Shown here piece by piece: positions 35,111 through 44,891 of a stretch of 52,037 bases of DNA. Below the pieces are notes generated by a model, which saw nothing but the letters and a program-made list of their open reading frames with translations, had not been told where the DNA came from and did no database searches. Source of the stretch: Macrococcus epidermidis. Its GTDB lineage: Bacteria > Bacillota > Bacilli > Staphylococcales > Staphylococcaceae. The translations under genes and the position numbers were made by a program. The stretch is from NCBI RefSeq assembly GCF_003259695.1, contig NZ_PZJH01000010.1:1-52037 (forward strand), in the 5' to 3' direction. How positions within the stretch are numbered: position 1 is the first letter of the stretch; the number at the start of each line of letters is the position of its first letter.

Positions 35111-35147
35111 AATAAGGCCAGGACAACGCGTCCTGGCCTTATTTGTG
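35111..35147. terminator. Bidirectional terminator between scrA and niaR
   Basis: 14-bp stem: AATAAGGCCAGGAC with GTCCTGGCCTTATT around AACGC. Confidence 0.88.
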
Positions 35148-35151
35148 CTGT

Positions 35152-35676
35152 TTACTCATAATCATAAATAAATCCATGTGCTAATAAATCACGTTCTGCA
35201 TTATCGAGTATCTTTTCGGATTTAGCTGAGATTACATGTTCATGTATACCGTATGTGAGTTCTGCTAGCATTCTGCCGTTATCTTCGGTCATATCATTTG
35301 AGAATTCATAACAATCTTCTACAGAATTGAGCATCAGGTTCGCTGTAATTTTACCGTACACTGGATGATTGACAGATACATTATCAATCATTGCGCCATT
35401 TTCAACGATAATCGTTAATTCTTCTAACATTCTGCTATTGTCATGTTTTACGGTAATCGTACGTTTATATTTCTCACCTGTTTGAGGTGTCGCTTCAAAG
35501 ATATATCCTTTCTTTGTCGCTTTAATGCCGATTTCTTCTTCACGCAATTTTGCAATATCCGAAACAATGATTTGCCTTGAAACATTAAATTGTTTCGCTA
35601 ATGCAGCGCCTGGTATAGCAGCTGTACTTTCTTTAATCAGTTGTGCAATTTGTCGTCTTCTTTCCTCTGTTTGCAT
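35152..35676 (-). CDS. niaR: NiaR (YrxA) niacin-responsive repressor
   Basis: 174-aa repressor of NAD synthesis and niacin uptake. N-terminal helix-turn-helix (AIPGAALAKQFNVSRQIIVS) and C-terminal 3H domain with conserved His residues in VKHDNS, YGIHEHVISA and AHGF that bind nickel and nicotinic acid. It lies 12 bp downstream of the NifS-like gene in one operon, divergent from nadBCA, the same layout as in B. subtilis. Confidence 0.94.
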   Translation of the reverse strand: MQTEERRRQIAQLIKESTAAIPGAALAKQFNVSRQIIVSDIAKLREEEIGIKATKKGYIFEATPQTGEKYKRTITVKHDNSRMLEELTIIVENGAMIDNVSVNHPVYGKITANLMLNSVEDCYEFSNDMTEDNGRMLAELTYGIHEHVISAKSEKILDNAERDLLAHGFIYDYE

Positions 35677-35688
35677 AGACTTTCACCT

Positions 35689-36771
35689 TTATGTTATTTG
35701 ATTGATGACTTCTAAAAAAGTATTGATTTCTTCTTCTGTTGTTAATGTACTAAGTGATACCCGAATATATTGATGTACCGAGTAACTTTGCTTTGTAATC
35801 AATGTTTCTAAGCCTCTTGAATGCATTGTACCATGCCCACATGCAGTTCCGGTAGAGATTAAGATATTGTGTTGTGACAGTTGCTGCATGATATATTGTC
35901 CGTCTGTTTTATTGATAAGGATCGGAATAATATTTTTAAGCTGTGGTTCGAATTTCATCGGCACGTATAATGCTGGGTCGAGCGTAGTAATAATTTTGTG
36001 ATTGAACTGCTGTATCGTGTCTGATTGTTTATAGTCTATCAATGCTTGTGTCATCGCAACAAGTGACGGTACATCCACCGTGCCGTTTCTCATATGATGT
36101 TCGTGATGATAGAACGGATTGGTTATGCGCAATGCTTCTTCCCTAATAAGAAGTGCACCGATTCCTTTTGGACCGAAAAATTTATGTCCACTGATTGAAA
36201 GTGACGTTACATATTGCGTTGGAATCCTTAACTTACCAGCTGATTGCACTGCATCAATGTGAAATGGAATATTAAATTGATTTGTTAATTGTCCTATTTG
36301 CTCAATTGGAAAGATATAACCTGTTTCAGAACTGACATGAACACAGCTTACACATGCTATTGTTTCATGATATTGCTGTATAAATTGTTCTGTCAGAGTT
36401 AGATCAATCATGCCAGTTTCGTCTTCTGGGAAGTAGTGTATGTCGTAACGAGCATGTTCGTGTAACGCTGCATAGACAGATGGATGTTCAAATTTAGACG
36501 TAAGTACGATTGTTTTATTTGATTCATGATAGAGATAATTGTTTAAAGCCATTTCGTTTGCATGAGAGCCACTGGTCGATGTTACAAGTGTAAAGTTATC
36601 TGTAAAGTATTCGTTCAGTGCATTCTCGCAGTTGTGTACGATATCTTTAACCATATCGCCACCACTATGCAAACTCTCAGAATTATAATAAAATTTTTGA
36701 TTTGTATCAAAGTAACGTTGCATTGCACTCGCTGACATAGGTGATGTTGCAGCATAATCTAAATTTATCAT
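35689..36771 (-). CDS. nifS: NifS-like cysteine desulfurase of the NAD operon
   Basis: 360-aa PLP enzyme. Substrate: cysteine, giving sulfur for the NadA [4Fe-4S] cluster. PLP lysine in SISGHKFFGPKGIG, His/Asp pair in HIDAVQSAGK, mobile catalytic Cys in STGTACGHG. The start is ATG 36771 behind AAGAGGTAATTCG. Divergence from nadBCA and coupling with niaR support the dedicated role proposed for B. subtilis NifS. Confidence 0.92.
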   Translation of the reverse strand: MINLDYAATSPMSASAMQRYFDTNQKFYYNSESLHSGGDMVKDIVHNCENALNEYFTDNFTLVTSTSGSHANEMALNNYLYHESNKTIVLTSKFEHPSVYAALHEHARYDIHYFPEDETGMIDLTLTEQFIQQYHETIACVSCVHVSSETGYIFPIEQIGQLTNQFNIPFHIDAVQSAGKLRIPTQYVTSLSISGHKFFGPKGIGALLIREEALRITNPFYHHEHHMRNGTVDVPSLVAMTQALIDYKQSDTIQQFNHKIITTLDPALYVPMKFEPQLKNIIPILINKTDGQYIMQQLSQHNILISTGTACGHGTMHSRGLETLITKQSYSVHQYIRVSLSTLTTEEEINTFLEVINQIT

Positions 36772-36852
36772 CGAATTACCTCTTGTAATTTTATTGTTTA
36801 TGTGACAATATAATTGTAAAACTAATGTAAATATATTGTAAAGGTGTTTTTT
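36772..36852. promoter_or_regulatory. Divergent nifS-niaR / nadBCA control region
   Basis: An 81-bp AT-rich gap must hold both promoters. ACAATATAATTGT (36805-36817) is an inverted repeat and TTGTAAA occurs twice (near 36814 and 36836). These are candidate NiaR sites, but I cannot match them to a remembered consensus. Confidence 0.45.
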
Positions 36853-38292
36853 ATGTATGATGTAATTATTGTCGGTGGTGGTATTAGCGCACTCAGCCTG
36901 TTAAGATATCTTCCGAAACACTATAAAGTTGCTGTCGTGATGGAGAACAATGCTTCTTCGAGTGTTATGGCACAAGGTGGCATTGCGTCATCTTTATTTG
37001 AAAGTTCGATTGAAAGTCATGTGCAGGACACATATACCGCTGGATGCAATTACGGAGATATTGATGTTATTCGTAAGATGATTGAAACGGGAAATCATGT
37101 TGTTCGGGATTTAATAAATAGAGGTATCGAGTTCGATCAAAAATCAGGATTGTTTGATTTAGGTATGGAGGGCGCGCATGCTGTACCTCGCATCTTTCAT
37201 ATGAATCATGATCGGACAGGACAATCTCTTTGTGCTTTTATGCGTTTGCAACTTCAACCACAAGTTGAAATGATTTATGGGCGTTTAACGGCACTACATA
37301 AAGATGTATATGGAAAGGTTTGCGGTATTTCAGTAGATGACAAAATATTACCGGGGCAATTTGTTGTACTTGCCACCGGTGGATATAGTGGTATGTTTCA
37401 ACCTGCCTCGAACCCGAGTGTATCTGGTGTGTATGCACAAATGCTCGCACTACTTTCAGGGTGTACATTACGTGACCTTGAAATGATACAGTTTCATCCG
37501 ACGATGCTTACGATTGATAATAAAGCAATCTGTCTCGTCTCTGAAGCAGTAAGAGGTGCTGGTGGCGTATTGGTGAATGAACATGGTGAACCAATTATGG
37601 CAAAGTATTTGCAGCGTGATCTGTCACCACGGCATATTACGAGTTACGAAATATTCAGTCGCATACAAAATGGAGAACGCATTTATTTAGACATTTCAAA
37701 CATACGCAATTTTGCACAGCAGTTTCCATTCATTCATGCACAGTGTGAGCAATTTGGTTTATCGGAACGCATTCCTGTTGCACCGGGTGCACATTACACG
37801 ATGGGTGGTATAGCAGCAGATGTAAATGGTGCGACAGCAGTAGATAACTTATTTGTAATTGGTGAAGCAGCATGTACTGGTTTCCATGGTGCGAATCGAC
37901 TTGCAAGTAACTCACTGCTGGAAGGGCTTGCGATGGGGAAACTACTTGCTGAAACATTGATTAATAAATCGTTAATGTCACCCGGAAAAATATTTTCTAC
38001 TGTGTCTATTCAATATAATAGTCATTTTAATCATACATCTTTTATGAAACATGTAGGTATCGTTAGAGATACTGAAAACTTAAATAATTACTTGAATACC
38101 CTTAATTCAAATGATACTTTAACAGCATTTGCACGCCTTATTGCAGAGTGTGCGATAAATCGTACTTCAACACTTGGTGCACATGTGATAAAGGATAAAG
38201 ATGTATCAAACAGCGATAAAACAAATATCGTAAAACATTTAAATGGAGGAACAACTGTTGAATTTAATTCGCTTAGAACAAAAGTTACGTGA
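36853..38292 (+). CDS. nadB: L-aspartate oxidase
   Basis: 479-aa FAD enzyme making iminoaspartate from aspartate, first step of de novo NAD synthesis. FAD motif GGGISALSLL near residue 9, MAQGGIASS, substrate region GAHYTMGGIAAD and the C-terminal FHGANRLASNSLLEGLAMG. Shorter than E. coli NadB (540), as usual in staphylococcal-type forms with a reduced C-terminal helical domain. ATG 36853 after AAGGTG is preferred to the upstream GTG. Confidence 0.94.
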   Translation: MYDVIIVGGGISALSLLRYLPKHYKVAVVMENNASSSVMAQGGIASSLFESSIESHVQDTYTAGCNYGDIDVIRKMIETGNHVVRDLINRGIEFDQKSGLFDLGMEGAHAVPRIFHMNHDRTGQSLCAFMRLQLQPQVEMIYGRLTALHKDVYGKVCGISVDDKILPGQFVVLATGGYSGMFQPASNPSVSGVYAQMLALLSGCTLRDLEMIQFHPTMLTIDNKAICLVSEAVRGAGGVLVNEHGEPIMAKYLQRDLSPRHITSYEIFSRIQNGERIYLDISNIRNFAQQFPFIHAQCEQFGLSERIPVAPGAHYTMGGIAADVNGATAVDNLFVIGEAACTGFHGANRLASNSLLEGLAMGKLLAETLINKSLMSPGKIFSTVSIQYNSHFNHTSFMKHVGIVRDTENLNNYLNTLNSNDTLTAFARLIAECAINRTSTLGAHVIKDKDVSNSDKTNIVKHLNGGTTVEFNSLRTKVT

Positions 38293-39091
38293 TTTTATGG
38301 ATGAAGATTTATCATATGGAGATCTATCATCAGCTATCTTTGATAACAATACAACTGGCACGATGCAACTGATTGCTAAAGAAGATGGCTATTTTTGTGG
38401 TGAAGATGTTATCTTACGAGGGTTTAATATTTTAGATAAGTGTGATGTCGTTTGTTTCAAACATGATGGGGATACGTTACATAAGGGTGAGGTTATTGCT
38501 AAAATCTCTGGAAAAGTAAAGCATCTATTACAGGCAGAGCGTACTGTATTAAATATGATTCAGCGTATGAGCGGAATTACGACAGAAACGAAAAGGTATA
38601 TAGAGAAAATAGCACATACGTCAGCTCAAGTGACAGATACACGTAAAACAACGCCGGGACTTGGCATGTTTGAAAAATATGCAGTACGTATTGCAGGTGC
38701 CAGCAATCACCGTAGAAATCTTAATGACGGAATCATGTTAAAGGATAATCACATTGCATTTATGGGGTCGATTGAAGCAGCAATGCAAAGTGCAAATGCA
38801 TTGCGTGGTCATATGGATAAGGTTGAAATTGAGATAGAAGATGAAGAAATGCTTAAAGCAGCAATTAAAGCTCAGGCCGATATCATTATGTTTGATAATT
38901 GTACGCCGGAATTTATTAAAGCGCATATTCATCTTGTGCCAGATCATATTATTACAGAAGCATCTGGTGGCATTAATATCGACACGATCAAAGCGTATGC
39001 CGAAGCAGGTGTCGATTATATTTCAGTTGGTAAGTTATTTCATGGTGCCAATGCACTCGATATTTCAGGAAAGGTGGATATCGATGATTGA
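38258..39091 (+). CDS. nadC: Nicotinate-nucleotide pyrophosphorylase (QPRTase)
   Basis: 277-aa enzyme converting quinolinate and PRPP to nicotinate mononucleotide. [19 protein letters not shown] and [19 protein letters not shown] supply the PRPP and quinolinate contacts; [20 protein letters not shown] is the phosphate-binding end of the barrel. The ribosome site TGGAGGA sits at 38244-38250, so TTG 38258 is preferred to the ATG at 38243 that overlaps it. It overlaps nadB by 35 bp. Confidence 0.93.
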   Translation: MNLIRLEQKLRDFMDEDLSYGDLSSAIFDNNTTGTMQLIAKEDGYFCGEDVILRGFNILDKCDVVCFKHDGDTLHKGEVIAKISGKVKHLLQAERTVLNMIQRMSGITTETKRYIEKIAHTSAQVTDTRKTTPGLGMFEKYAVRIAGASNHRRNLNDGIMLKDNHIAFMGSIEAAMQSANALRGHMDKVEIEIEDEEMLKAAIKAQADIIMFDNCTPEFIKAHIHLVPDHIITEASGGINIDTIKAYAEAGVDYISVGKLFHGANALDISGKVDIDD

Positions 39092-40175
39092 TTTATTAAA
39101 GTCAGGACAAATCCCTGAACAGTATTTACAAATGTCGAAAGAGGCGCTTGAAGCAAGGGTGAAAGAAGTAAAAAGTTTGCTTGGTGATGATTTATTTATT
39201 CCTTGTCATCATTATCAAAAAGATGAAGTCGTACAATTTGCTGATGCAGTAGGTGATTCGTTAGAACTTGCAAATATTTGTAAGACGAATACAGCGAAGT
39301 TTATCGCATTTTGTGGTGTACACTTTATGGCAGAAACTGCTGATATGCTGACAAATGATGATCAGATTGTATTGTTACCAGATTTAAGAGCAGGTTGTTC
39401 GATGGCAGATATGGCGAATATCCATCAGGTGGAACGTTGTGACGCATATTTAAGAGCTGAATTTAATATCGACTGTCTACCACTGACTTATGTCAATTCT
39501 ACAGCAGCAATTAAAGCGTTTGTCGGTAGGAAAGATGGAGCATGTTTAACAAGCGGTAACGCACATAAAGTAGTGAGTTGGGCACTTGCGCAGGATGAAA
39601 TCATACTCTTCTTACCAGACCAGCATTTAGGACGCAACACAGCATATGATTTAGGTGTTCCGTTAGAACAGATGGCAATCTATGATCCGATTCAAAATAA
39701 ACTTGAATATGATGGTGAAATGAGTGACTTACGTATCATCTTATGGAAAGGGCATTGCTCAGTGCATGAGAAATTTACGGTGCAAAATATTGGCCAAGTA
39801 AGAAAGCAGCATCCGGATATGCGTATTATCGTTCATCCTGAATGTACTTTTGAAGTGGTTCAGCAAAGTGATGATGCAGGATCTACACGAAAAATCCTGG
39901 AAGAAATTACGAACGCAGCACCTGGCTCTAAGTGGGCAATCGGTACAGAAATGAACTTAGTTAATCGCATTATAAAGCAAAATCCAGATAAAGAAATCAT
40001 CTCACTTAATCCATTTATGTGTGCATGTCTGACGATGAATCGTATCGACTTACCACATCTTGTATGGTGTCTCGATAAGATAATAGAACATAACTTCGAA
40101 AACCAGATTACAGTAGATCATGAAACGACGACCTATGCTTTAAAAGCATTAGATAAAATGTTATCTCTGCAGTAA
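39084..40175 (+). CDS. nadA: Quinolinate synthase
   Basis: 363-aa [4Fe-4S] enzyme joining iminoaspartate and DHAP into quinolinate. Candidate cluster Cys residues appear in [16 protein letters not shown] and FMCACLTMN; the N-terminal [11 protein letters not shown] is typical of the Bacillus-type protein. ATG 39084 overlaps the nadC stop by 8 bp behind AAAGGTGG; the longer open frame upstream is a shadow of nadC. Last gene of nadBCA. Confidence 0.95.
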   Translation: MIDLLKSGQIPEQYLQMSKEALEARVKEVKSLLGDDLFIPCHHYQKDEVVQFADAVGDSLELANICKTNTAKFIAFCGVHFMAETADMLTNDDQIVLLPDLRAGCSMADMANIHQVERCDAYLRAEFNIDCLPLTYVNSTAAIKAFVGRKDGACLTSGNAHKVVSWALAQDEIILFLPDQHLGRNTAYDLGVPLEQMAIYDPIQNKLEYDGEMSDLRIILWKGHCSVHEKFTVQNIGQVRKQHPDMRIIVHPECTFEVVQQSDDAGSTRKILEEITNAAPGSKWAIGTEMNLVNRIIKQNPDKEIISLNPFMCACLTMNRIDLPHLVWCLDKIIEHNFENQITVDHETTTYALKALDKMLSLQ

Positions 40176-40241
40176 TCGTTATAAATGTAATAAATCTATA
40201 AATGCATTATAATAAACATAATGTTGAATGGAGGAATTACA

Positions 40242-40652
40242 ATGAATAAATGGGTTAAAAGAGGTTTAGTAGTCGGCGCATTAACAGTTGGTGCCGTACA
40301 AGGCGTTAAATATTTAGAGAAAAACGAGATGGTTAAAAAACGTCTTAATGATTTAAAGAACGTTAAAGAATATAACGACTTACGTAAAGCGATTATGGAA
40401 GTTGTTCATGCATTTAACAACAACAACGCACCACGTCTAGAACAACAATTCCAGAACAATGATTTTGTTACTGATCAGACTGAACCGACAAATAATGTGC
40501 AGGAAGAAACGATTGGTGAAGCGGTAAAACGCGTGTTAGATACACCAGTTGTAACGAATTTAATCGGCGATAAAGCAGATATCGATATGATGAAAGATTT
40601 AATCGATGAAACAGCTGAAGTTGAAAAGCTAATCAGAAGCTGGTTTAACTAA
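40242..40652 (+). CDS. Conserved staphylococcal-type hypothetical protein, 136 aa
   Basis: Small protein with an N-terminal hydrophobic stretch (RGLVVGALTVGAVQGVKYLE, about residues 5-24) that may anchor or export it, followed by a charged helical region, an Asn/Gln-rich linker and an acidic C-terminal helix ending in RSWFN. The family is not recognised by function. TGGAGG lies 8 bp before ATG 40242, while the earlier ATG at 40221 has no ribosome site. Own terminator. Confidence 0.72.
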   Translation: MNKWVKRGLVVGALTVGAVQGVKYLEKNEMVKKRLNDLKNVKEYNDLRKAIMEVVHAFNNNNAPRLEQQFQNNDFVTDQTEPTNNVQEETIGEAVKRVLDTPVVTNLIGDKADIDMMKDLIDETAEVEKLIRSWFN

Positions 40653-40686
40653 AAAGATTGAGACAAAATTTTGTCTCAATCTTTTT
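40651..40686. terminator. Bidirectional terminator, perfect 36-bp palindrome
   Basis: Arms 40651-40668 and 40669-40686 (AAAAAGATTGAGACAAAA and its complement) meet without a loop base to spare and end in T5 on both strands; it serves both convergent genes. Confidence 0.93.
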
Positions 40687-41149
40687 ATATTTCCAGTCTA
40701 TAAATATATTGTTCACCTAAAGCGCCCTCAATGCGACGACCTGTATCTTCGAAGTCAACACGTTCATATAGTTTTTGTGCTGGGATATTGGCATGGTTTA
40801 CACCAAGAACAATAGATTTGACATGTGTAAAATGTTTCCTAATGTAAAACGGTAATTGCAGCATTGCATGTTTACCATGCCCTTTTCCGCTATATGAATG
40901 ATCCATAATCAGACTAGTAAGCAGTAAAGATTGTTTTTCATCTGTATACTGAAATCTTCTATCAGTACGATGCAATAAGAAGAAACCAATCGGCTGATTT
41001 CGATTAATAATCACGACACCATGTACATTATCGTTTATTTCTTCGATACTATATTCAGGTAATTGTGTATACTTTAAAGCTTCAGCTGGTTGATAGAATT
41101 GCCTTAATCTCTCTTTGTACTGCTCATCATATGGAACCAATTGAACCAT
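40685..41149 (-). CDS. GNAT family N-acetyltransferase
   Basis: 154-aa acetyltransferase. The acetyl-CoA loop appears as YSGKGHGKHAMLQLP and the C-terminal GVNHANIPAQKLYERVDFED is the typical beta5-alpha4 region. The substrate is unknown. GAGGTG five bases before ATG 41149. Confidence 0.88.
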   Translation of the reverse strand: MVQLVPYDEQYKERLRQFYQPAEALKYTQLPEYSIEEINDNVHGVVIINRNQPIGFFLLHRTDRRFQYTDEKQSLLLTSLIMDHSYSGKGHGKHAMLQLPFYIRKHFTHVKSIVLGVNHANIPAQKLYERVDFEDTGRRIEGALGEQYIYRLEI

Positions 41150-41235
41150 CTTTGCACCTCGAATGACAATAAATTTTTATTATTACTTTTTTTACTATAT
41201 TATTAATATAACAGAATTTTTTATGAGGTGAAAAG

Positions 41236-41955
41236 ATGTTTATCAAAAGTATTGCATCAAATTTTAAGCCACATGAAGCAACACCTTACTATATGAAAAT
41301 CCCTGCGATAAAAAAATTAGAACGGATTGATTTAACCAATCCAGTAACTATCATCGTCGGAGAAAATGGAACAGGGAAATCAACTTTAATAGAAGCGATT
41401 GCAGTGAATTATGGGTTAAATCCAGAAGGCGGAGGCAAGAACTTTAACTTTGCAACGAAACATTCACATGCAGGACTATATGAAGAAATAAGACTTGGAA
41501 AGATGGGTGTACCGAGCGATACATTCTTTTTACGTGCAGAAGGATTTTATAATGTGGCAACTGAAATTGAGCGGCTTAATGCGATTGACGGTAGACTGCT
41601 CAACAGTTATGGTGGTAAAAGTTTGCATGATCAATCCCACGGTGAATCATTTCTAGCGTTACTTAAATATCGATTTCGAGCGAAAGGTTTATATATTTTA
41701 GACGAGCCTGAAAGTGCTTTATCACCGATGCGTCAAATGTCGATGATTGTTAGGATCAATGATTTAGTAAAGCGTGGTGCGCAGTTTATTATCGCAACGC
41801 ATTCTCCAATTATTATGGCGTATCCAGGTGCTGATATTATACAGTTAAATGATGATGGATATGAACGAATTGATTACAGAGAAACAGAACATTATATCGT
41901 TACAAAGGCATTTATCGATAAACCAGAAAAGATGATTGAGACTTTATTAGAATAG
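41236..41955 (+). CDS. Small AAA-family ATPase (COG3910-like)
   Basis: 239-aa SMC/ABC-like ATPase with Walker A GENGTGKST near residue 44, a conserved LRAEGFYNVATEIE segment, a signature-like QSHGESFLALL and Walker B GLYILDEPESALS, ending with ATHSPIIMAYPGA. This is the predicted ATPase group COG3910; the role is unknown, though relatives occur near DNA repair or nuclease genes. No partner nuclease is nearby. The terminator stem starts inside its last codons. Confidence 0.85.
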   Translation: MFIKSIASNFKPHEATPYYMKIPAIKKLERIDLTNPVTIIVGENGTGKSTLIEAIAVNYGLNPEGGGKNFNFATKHSHAGLYEEIRLGKMGVPSDTFFLRAEGFYNVATEIERLNAIDGRLLNSYGGKSLHDQSHGESFLALLKYRFRAKGLYILDEPESALSPMRQMSMIVRINDLVKRGAQFIIATHSPIIMAYPGADIIQLNDDGYERIDYRETEHYIVTKAFIDKPEKMIETLLE

Positions 41956-41971
41956 TCTCAATCATCTTTTT
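41931..41971. terminator. Terminator overlapping the end of the ATPase gene
   Basis: GATGATTGAGACT (41931-41943) and AGTCTCAATCATC (41954-41966) form a 13-bp stem whose left arm encodes the final residues; T5 follows. The reverse direction also has a short T-run for the convergent MBL gene. Confidence 0.9.
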
Positions 41972-42788
41972 ATAATGTGATGATTTCTTCTTTTAAACTG
42001 AGGTCATGACTTGTTAATATTTTCTTACATAGAGAATCTTTACTTACGTTATTAATCCAGAGTAACGCCTTCTTTAAATCATAGTGATTCATCACATGAG
42101 CTGGAATAATAATATCTTCATAAGATGCATTGACCAGTGCAGCATCACTCGTGATTAAAATATATTCTCCGGCACTATTCATTACTTTCACCATAAATAA
42201 ACCAACGCTGTGACCTGGAGCATGGATGAGCTGTACTGTCTTATCTCCGAATAGATCATATGATTGGCCACTTGGGCCAATGCCCGTTTGGTCAAACTCA
42301 AAGCATGTTAAATCTATATCATTCCATAACTTTTGAAGATAACGCATTACACGTTTATTGGATTCTAATATTTCTTCACGACTTGCAAATATATATTTGG
42401 CATCTTTAACCTGACGAACACCGCTTACGTGATCGCTATGCAAATGTGTAAGTAACACATAATCTAAGTCGCCTGGTAGTATTCCTCTTTTACTGAGTTG
42501 CTCGTCTATCGATTGTCCTTCAGGTAATGTAGCGCGATGAATGAGTCGCTGTAATCCCAACTCTTTATGTTCTTCTGTGCGCACGCGTTTATGCCAGCCT
42601 GTATCAACAAGTATTAAACCTTTCGGGTGTTCAATCAGGAAACATGCGATAGGATATTGTTTGCGGTTTTTCTTACATGAAATAAATCCAAGCTTTGTAA
42701 GTGGATTTAGGGATTTAGTCTGTGTCGTAACGGTGCGATCGACAGTAATAAACCCTGTCTGAATAACATGTATACTAATTTTTGACAC
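41970..42788 (-). CDS. MBL-fold hydrolase, N-acyl homoserine lactonase-like
   Basis: 272-aa metallo-beta-lactamase-fold enzyme. Zinc motif HLHSDHVSG, second His in HAPGHSVGL, bridging Asp in SDAAL; LVDTGWHKRV precedes. This pattern is that of the AiiA/AttM lactonase family, which opens acyl-homoserine lactones, though many relatives act on other lactones. Start GTG 42788 follows GGAGGGATTTAC. Monocistronic. Confidence 0.85.
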   Translation of the reverse strand: MSKISIHVIQTGFITVDRTVTTQTKSLNPLTKLGFISCKKNRKQYPIACFLIEHPKGLILVDTGWHKRVRTEEHKELGLQRLIHRATLPEGQSIDEQLSKRGILPGDLDYVLLTHLHSDHVSGVRQVKDAKYIFASREEILESNKRVMRYLQKLWNDIDLTCFEFDQTGIGPSGQSYDLFGDKTVQLIHAPGHSVGLFMVKVMNSAGEYILITSDAALVNASYEDIIIPAHVMNHYDLKKALLWINNVSKDSLCKKILTSHDLSLKEEIITL

Positions 42789-42882
42789 GTAAATCCCTCC
42801 GTTCCAGTTAATGTTACAACTAGCGTATCATATTATTTATAAAATAGTATTCCTTTATTGTTACAAGTTGTTAAAGATGTAT

Positions 42883-42913
42883 AAAAAAAGATACTCTAAA
42901 AAGAGCATCTTAT
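42883..42913 (-). terminator. Terminator of DUF402 gene
   Basis: On the minus strand AAGATGCTCT pairs with AGAGTATCTT (one G-U), followed by T7. Confidence 0.88.
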
Positions 42914-43422
42914 TTTATCGGACCATCGACATCTTTAAAATTATCGATGCCGAATGGAAATACATTATTTTTTATATTTGTTTTAAGTTCCTGCAGTGAA
43001 ACGAGTGCGAAATTGGTTAACTGCAATGGATAGTTATATCGCTTCGTACTATCTAAGAACATGTCATTATTTCTTAAAAACCATTGTCCTGTATTCGATT
43101 TGACATAATCCATATCCAGGTCGATATATGTAATGTTGCCTTCATCATCCATTTGGCAAGGTGTTGAGATATTACAAAAAATCTTAACAGGTTTATATTG
43201 TTCATCGATTGAAATTGATACCGTATATCCATGATATTTAGAAAGAAAATGAAGCGTATCGTAATCAAGTAAATATGCTTCGTCTTTAATGAAATGTTTT
43301 AATAGAGAATTTTTTTCACATACTACAAAAAAGTAATGTGGTGTTTCAGAAAGTAATTTCCCTTCTACTTCTACGTGAGGTCTATCTGGATATTTATGTG
43401 ATTTTATCTTTACTGTATTCAC
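42910..43422 (-). CDS. DUF402-like protein (possible nucleotide phosphatase)
   Basis: 170-aa soluble protein. The central segment CQMDDEGNITYIDLDMDYVK resembles the acidic core of DUF402 proteins such as S. aureus Ntdp, which hydrolyse nucleoside di- and triphosphates with a divalent metal. The match is by pattern only, and the N-terminal part is diverged. Start GTG 43422 behind AGGAGG with 8-nt spacing. Monocistronic; its terminator abuts the stop. Confidence 0.65.
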   Translation of the reverse strand: MNTVKIKSHKYPDRPHVEVEGKLLSETPHYFFVVCEKNSLLKHFIKDEAYLLDYDTLHFLSKYHGYTVSISIDEQYKPVKIFCNISTPCQMDDEGNITYIDLDMDYVKSNTGQWFLRNNDMFLDSTKRYNYPLQLTNFALVSLQELKTNIKNNVFPFGIDNFKDVDGPIK

Positions 43423-43640
43423 TATCTGGACCTCCTAATTTAATGTGTAGGTTTATTATAATATGAAATCGTTTTCCATGCATTGATTTCAACAGTTCTC
43501 TTTAATAATGTCATAAATTCGAGAAATTTTAAACCGTAACTCTATATATTCTCTTAAACCTTACATAATCTTTAAAATGTTGTAACATAACTGTACTGAA
43601 TATTCGTTATGATAAGTTTAACAAATCAATGGGGTGGGTT

Positions 43641-44795
43641 ATGGGACGTTTATTAGAAATATTTTTAGTAGCACTAAAACTTGGCGTGACGAGTTTTGGA
43701 GGACCGGTTGCGCATCTTGGTTATTTCCGAGTTGAATATGTCGAGAAAAGAAAATGGCTAAGTGATAAAGTATATCAGGATCTTGTCAGTCTATGTCAGT
43801 TCCTGCCTGGGCCAGCATCGAGTCAGGTCGGTATCGGTATTGGTTTAATGCGTGGAGGGATACTCGGCGCAATATTAGCCTTTTTAGGCTTTACATTACC
43901 GTCAGTCTTTGTCCTGATTGCGTCAGTGTACTTTATGAAGGCACTCGATATGGATCTGGATTTTATAAAAGGGTTACTCATCGTTGCAATTGCCGTCGTT
44001 TTGCATGCATTAGTTGGTATGGGTAAGACCACTTTAAATAATTTAACAGCAATCATGATCTTTTTACTCAGTTTAGTCACTGCACTTGTATTTCCAACAG
44101 CATTTACGCAAATCTTAATTATTATCACTTCAGGATTAATTGGTATGTTATTGTATAAAGTTGAAACGAAAAAAGATGCGCCCATCTCTATTCAAGTTTC
44201 GAAATCAATGAGTATTGCTGCATTAATACTACTTGTTATTTTAATGATTGGACTACCGATTATTGCCCAGGTCATTAATAATGAATGGCTACATATGTTT
44301 GATAGATTATTTCGCGGAGGATTACTGGTATTTGGTGGAGGTCATGTCGTATTACCACTGTTACAAAGTGCCTTCGTACCGGATATGATGGATATCGATA
44401 CATTCCTTGCTGGATATGGCTTAACACAGGCGATGCCTGGTCCATTGTTTACCTTTGGTTCATTTGTTGGCGCAAGTTTATTTGGTGTAATAGGTGGACT
44501 CGTCGCAATGGTAGCAATTTTCTTACCCGCCTTTTTATTAGTGATCGGAACTTTGCCATTCTGGGCTGTTATTCGTGAGCATCGAGTGATGAAACAGGCA
44601 TTAAAAGGAATTAATGCGGGTGTTATCGGTATTTTAGGAGCTGCATGGATAAATCCTATTATCATGCATACTGTAACACATTGGATGGATGTTGTATTTA
44701 GTTTAATACTTTTTGTTTTATTATATTTTGTAAAATTGCCGCCGTGGGTTATCGTAGTGCTCGGTATTATTATTGGATTTGTATTTTATAGATAA
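43641..44795 (+). CDS. chrA: ChrA-family chromate transporter
   Basis: 384-aa fused two-domain CHR transporter with about 10-12 helices. The N-terminal half has LGVTSFGGPVAHLGYFRVEY and CQFLPGPASSQVG; the C-terminal half repeats this as FGGGHVVLPLL and GLTQAMPGPLFTFGSFVGA. Family members export chromate using sulfate exchange or proton force. GGGGTGGG before ATG 43641 is preferred to the earlier ATG at 43629, which overlaps it. The 218-bp gap upstream (43423-43640) shows no clear chrB-type regulator or structured element. Confidence 0.9.
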   Translation: MGRLLEIFLVALKLGVTSFGGPVAHLGYFRVEYVEKRKWLSDKVYQDLVSLCQFLPGPASSQVGIGIGLMRGGILGAILAFLGFTLPSVFVLIASVYFMKALDMDLDFIKGLLIVAIAVVLHALVGMGKTTLNNLTAIMIFLLSLVTALVFPTAFTQILIIITSGLIGMLLYKVETKKDAPISIQVSKSMSIAALILLVILMIGLPIIAQVINNEWLHMFDRLFRGGLLVFGGGHVVLPLLQSAFVPDMMDIDTFLAGYGLTQAMPGPLFTFGSFVGASLFGVIGGLVAMVAIFLPAFLLVIGTLPFWAVIREHRVMKQALKGINAGVIGILGAAWINPIIMHTVTHWMDVVFSLILFVLLYFVKLPPWVIVVLGIIIGFVFYR

Positions 44796-44825
44796 GTGCA
44801 CAATTTATATTGTGTGCTTTTTTTG
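44796..44825 (+). terminator. Terminator of chrA
   Basis: CACAAT and ATTGTG stem followed by GTGC and T7. Confidence 0.8.
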
Positions 44826-44891
44826 TGGTAGTAGAGTGGTTGCTTAAATGATACAATAAGTAAGTAATTTACAAAGAAAAAAGGTGATAGC

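Noticed and set aside
38841-39083. N-terminal extension of nadA
   Set aside because: The frame is a shadow inside nadC with Arg/Ile/Leu-rich non-protein-like sequence; the ribosome site and homology support ATG 39084.
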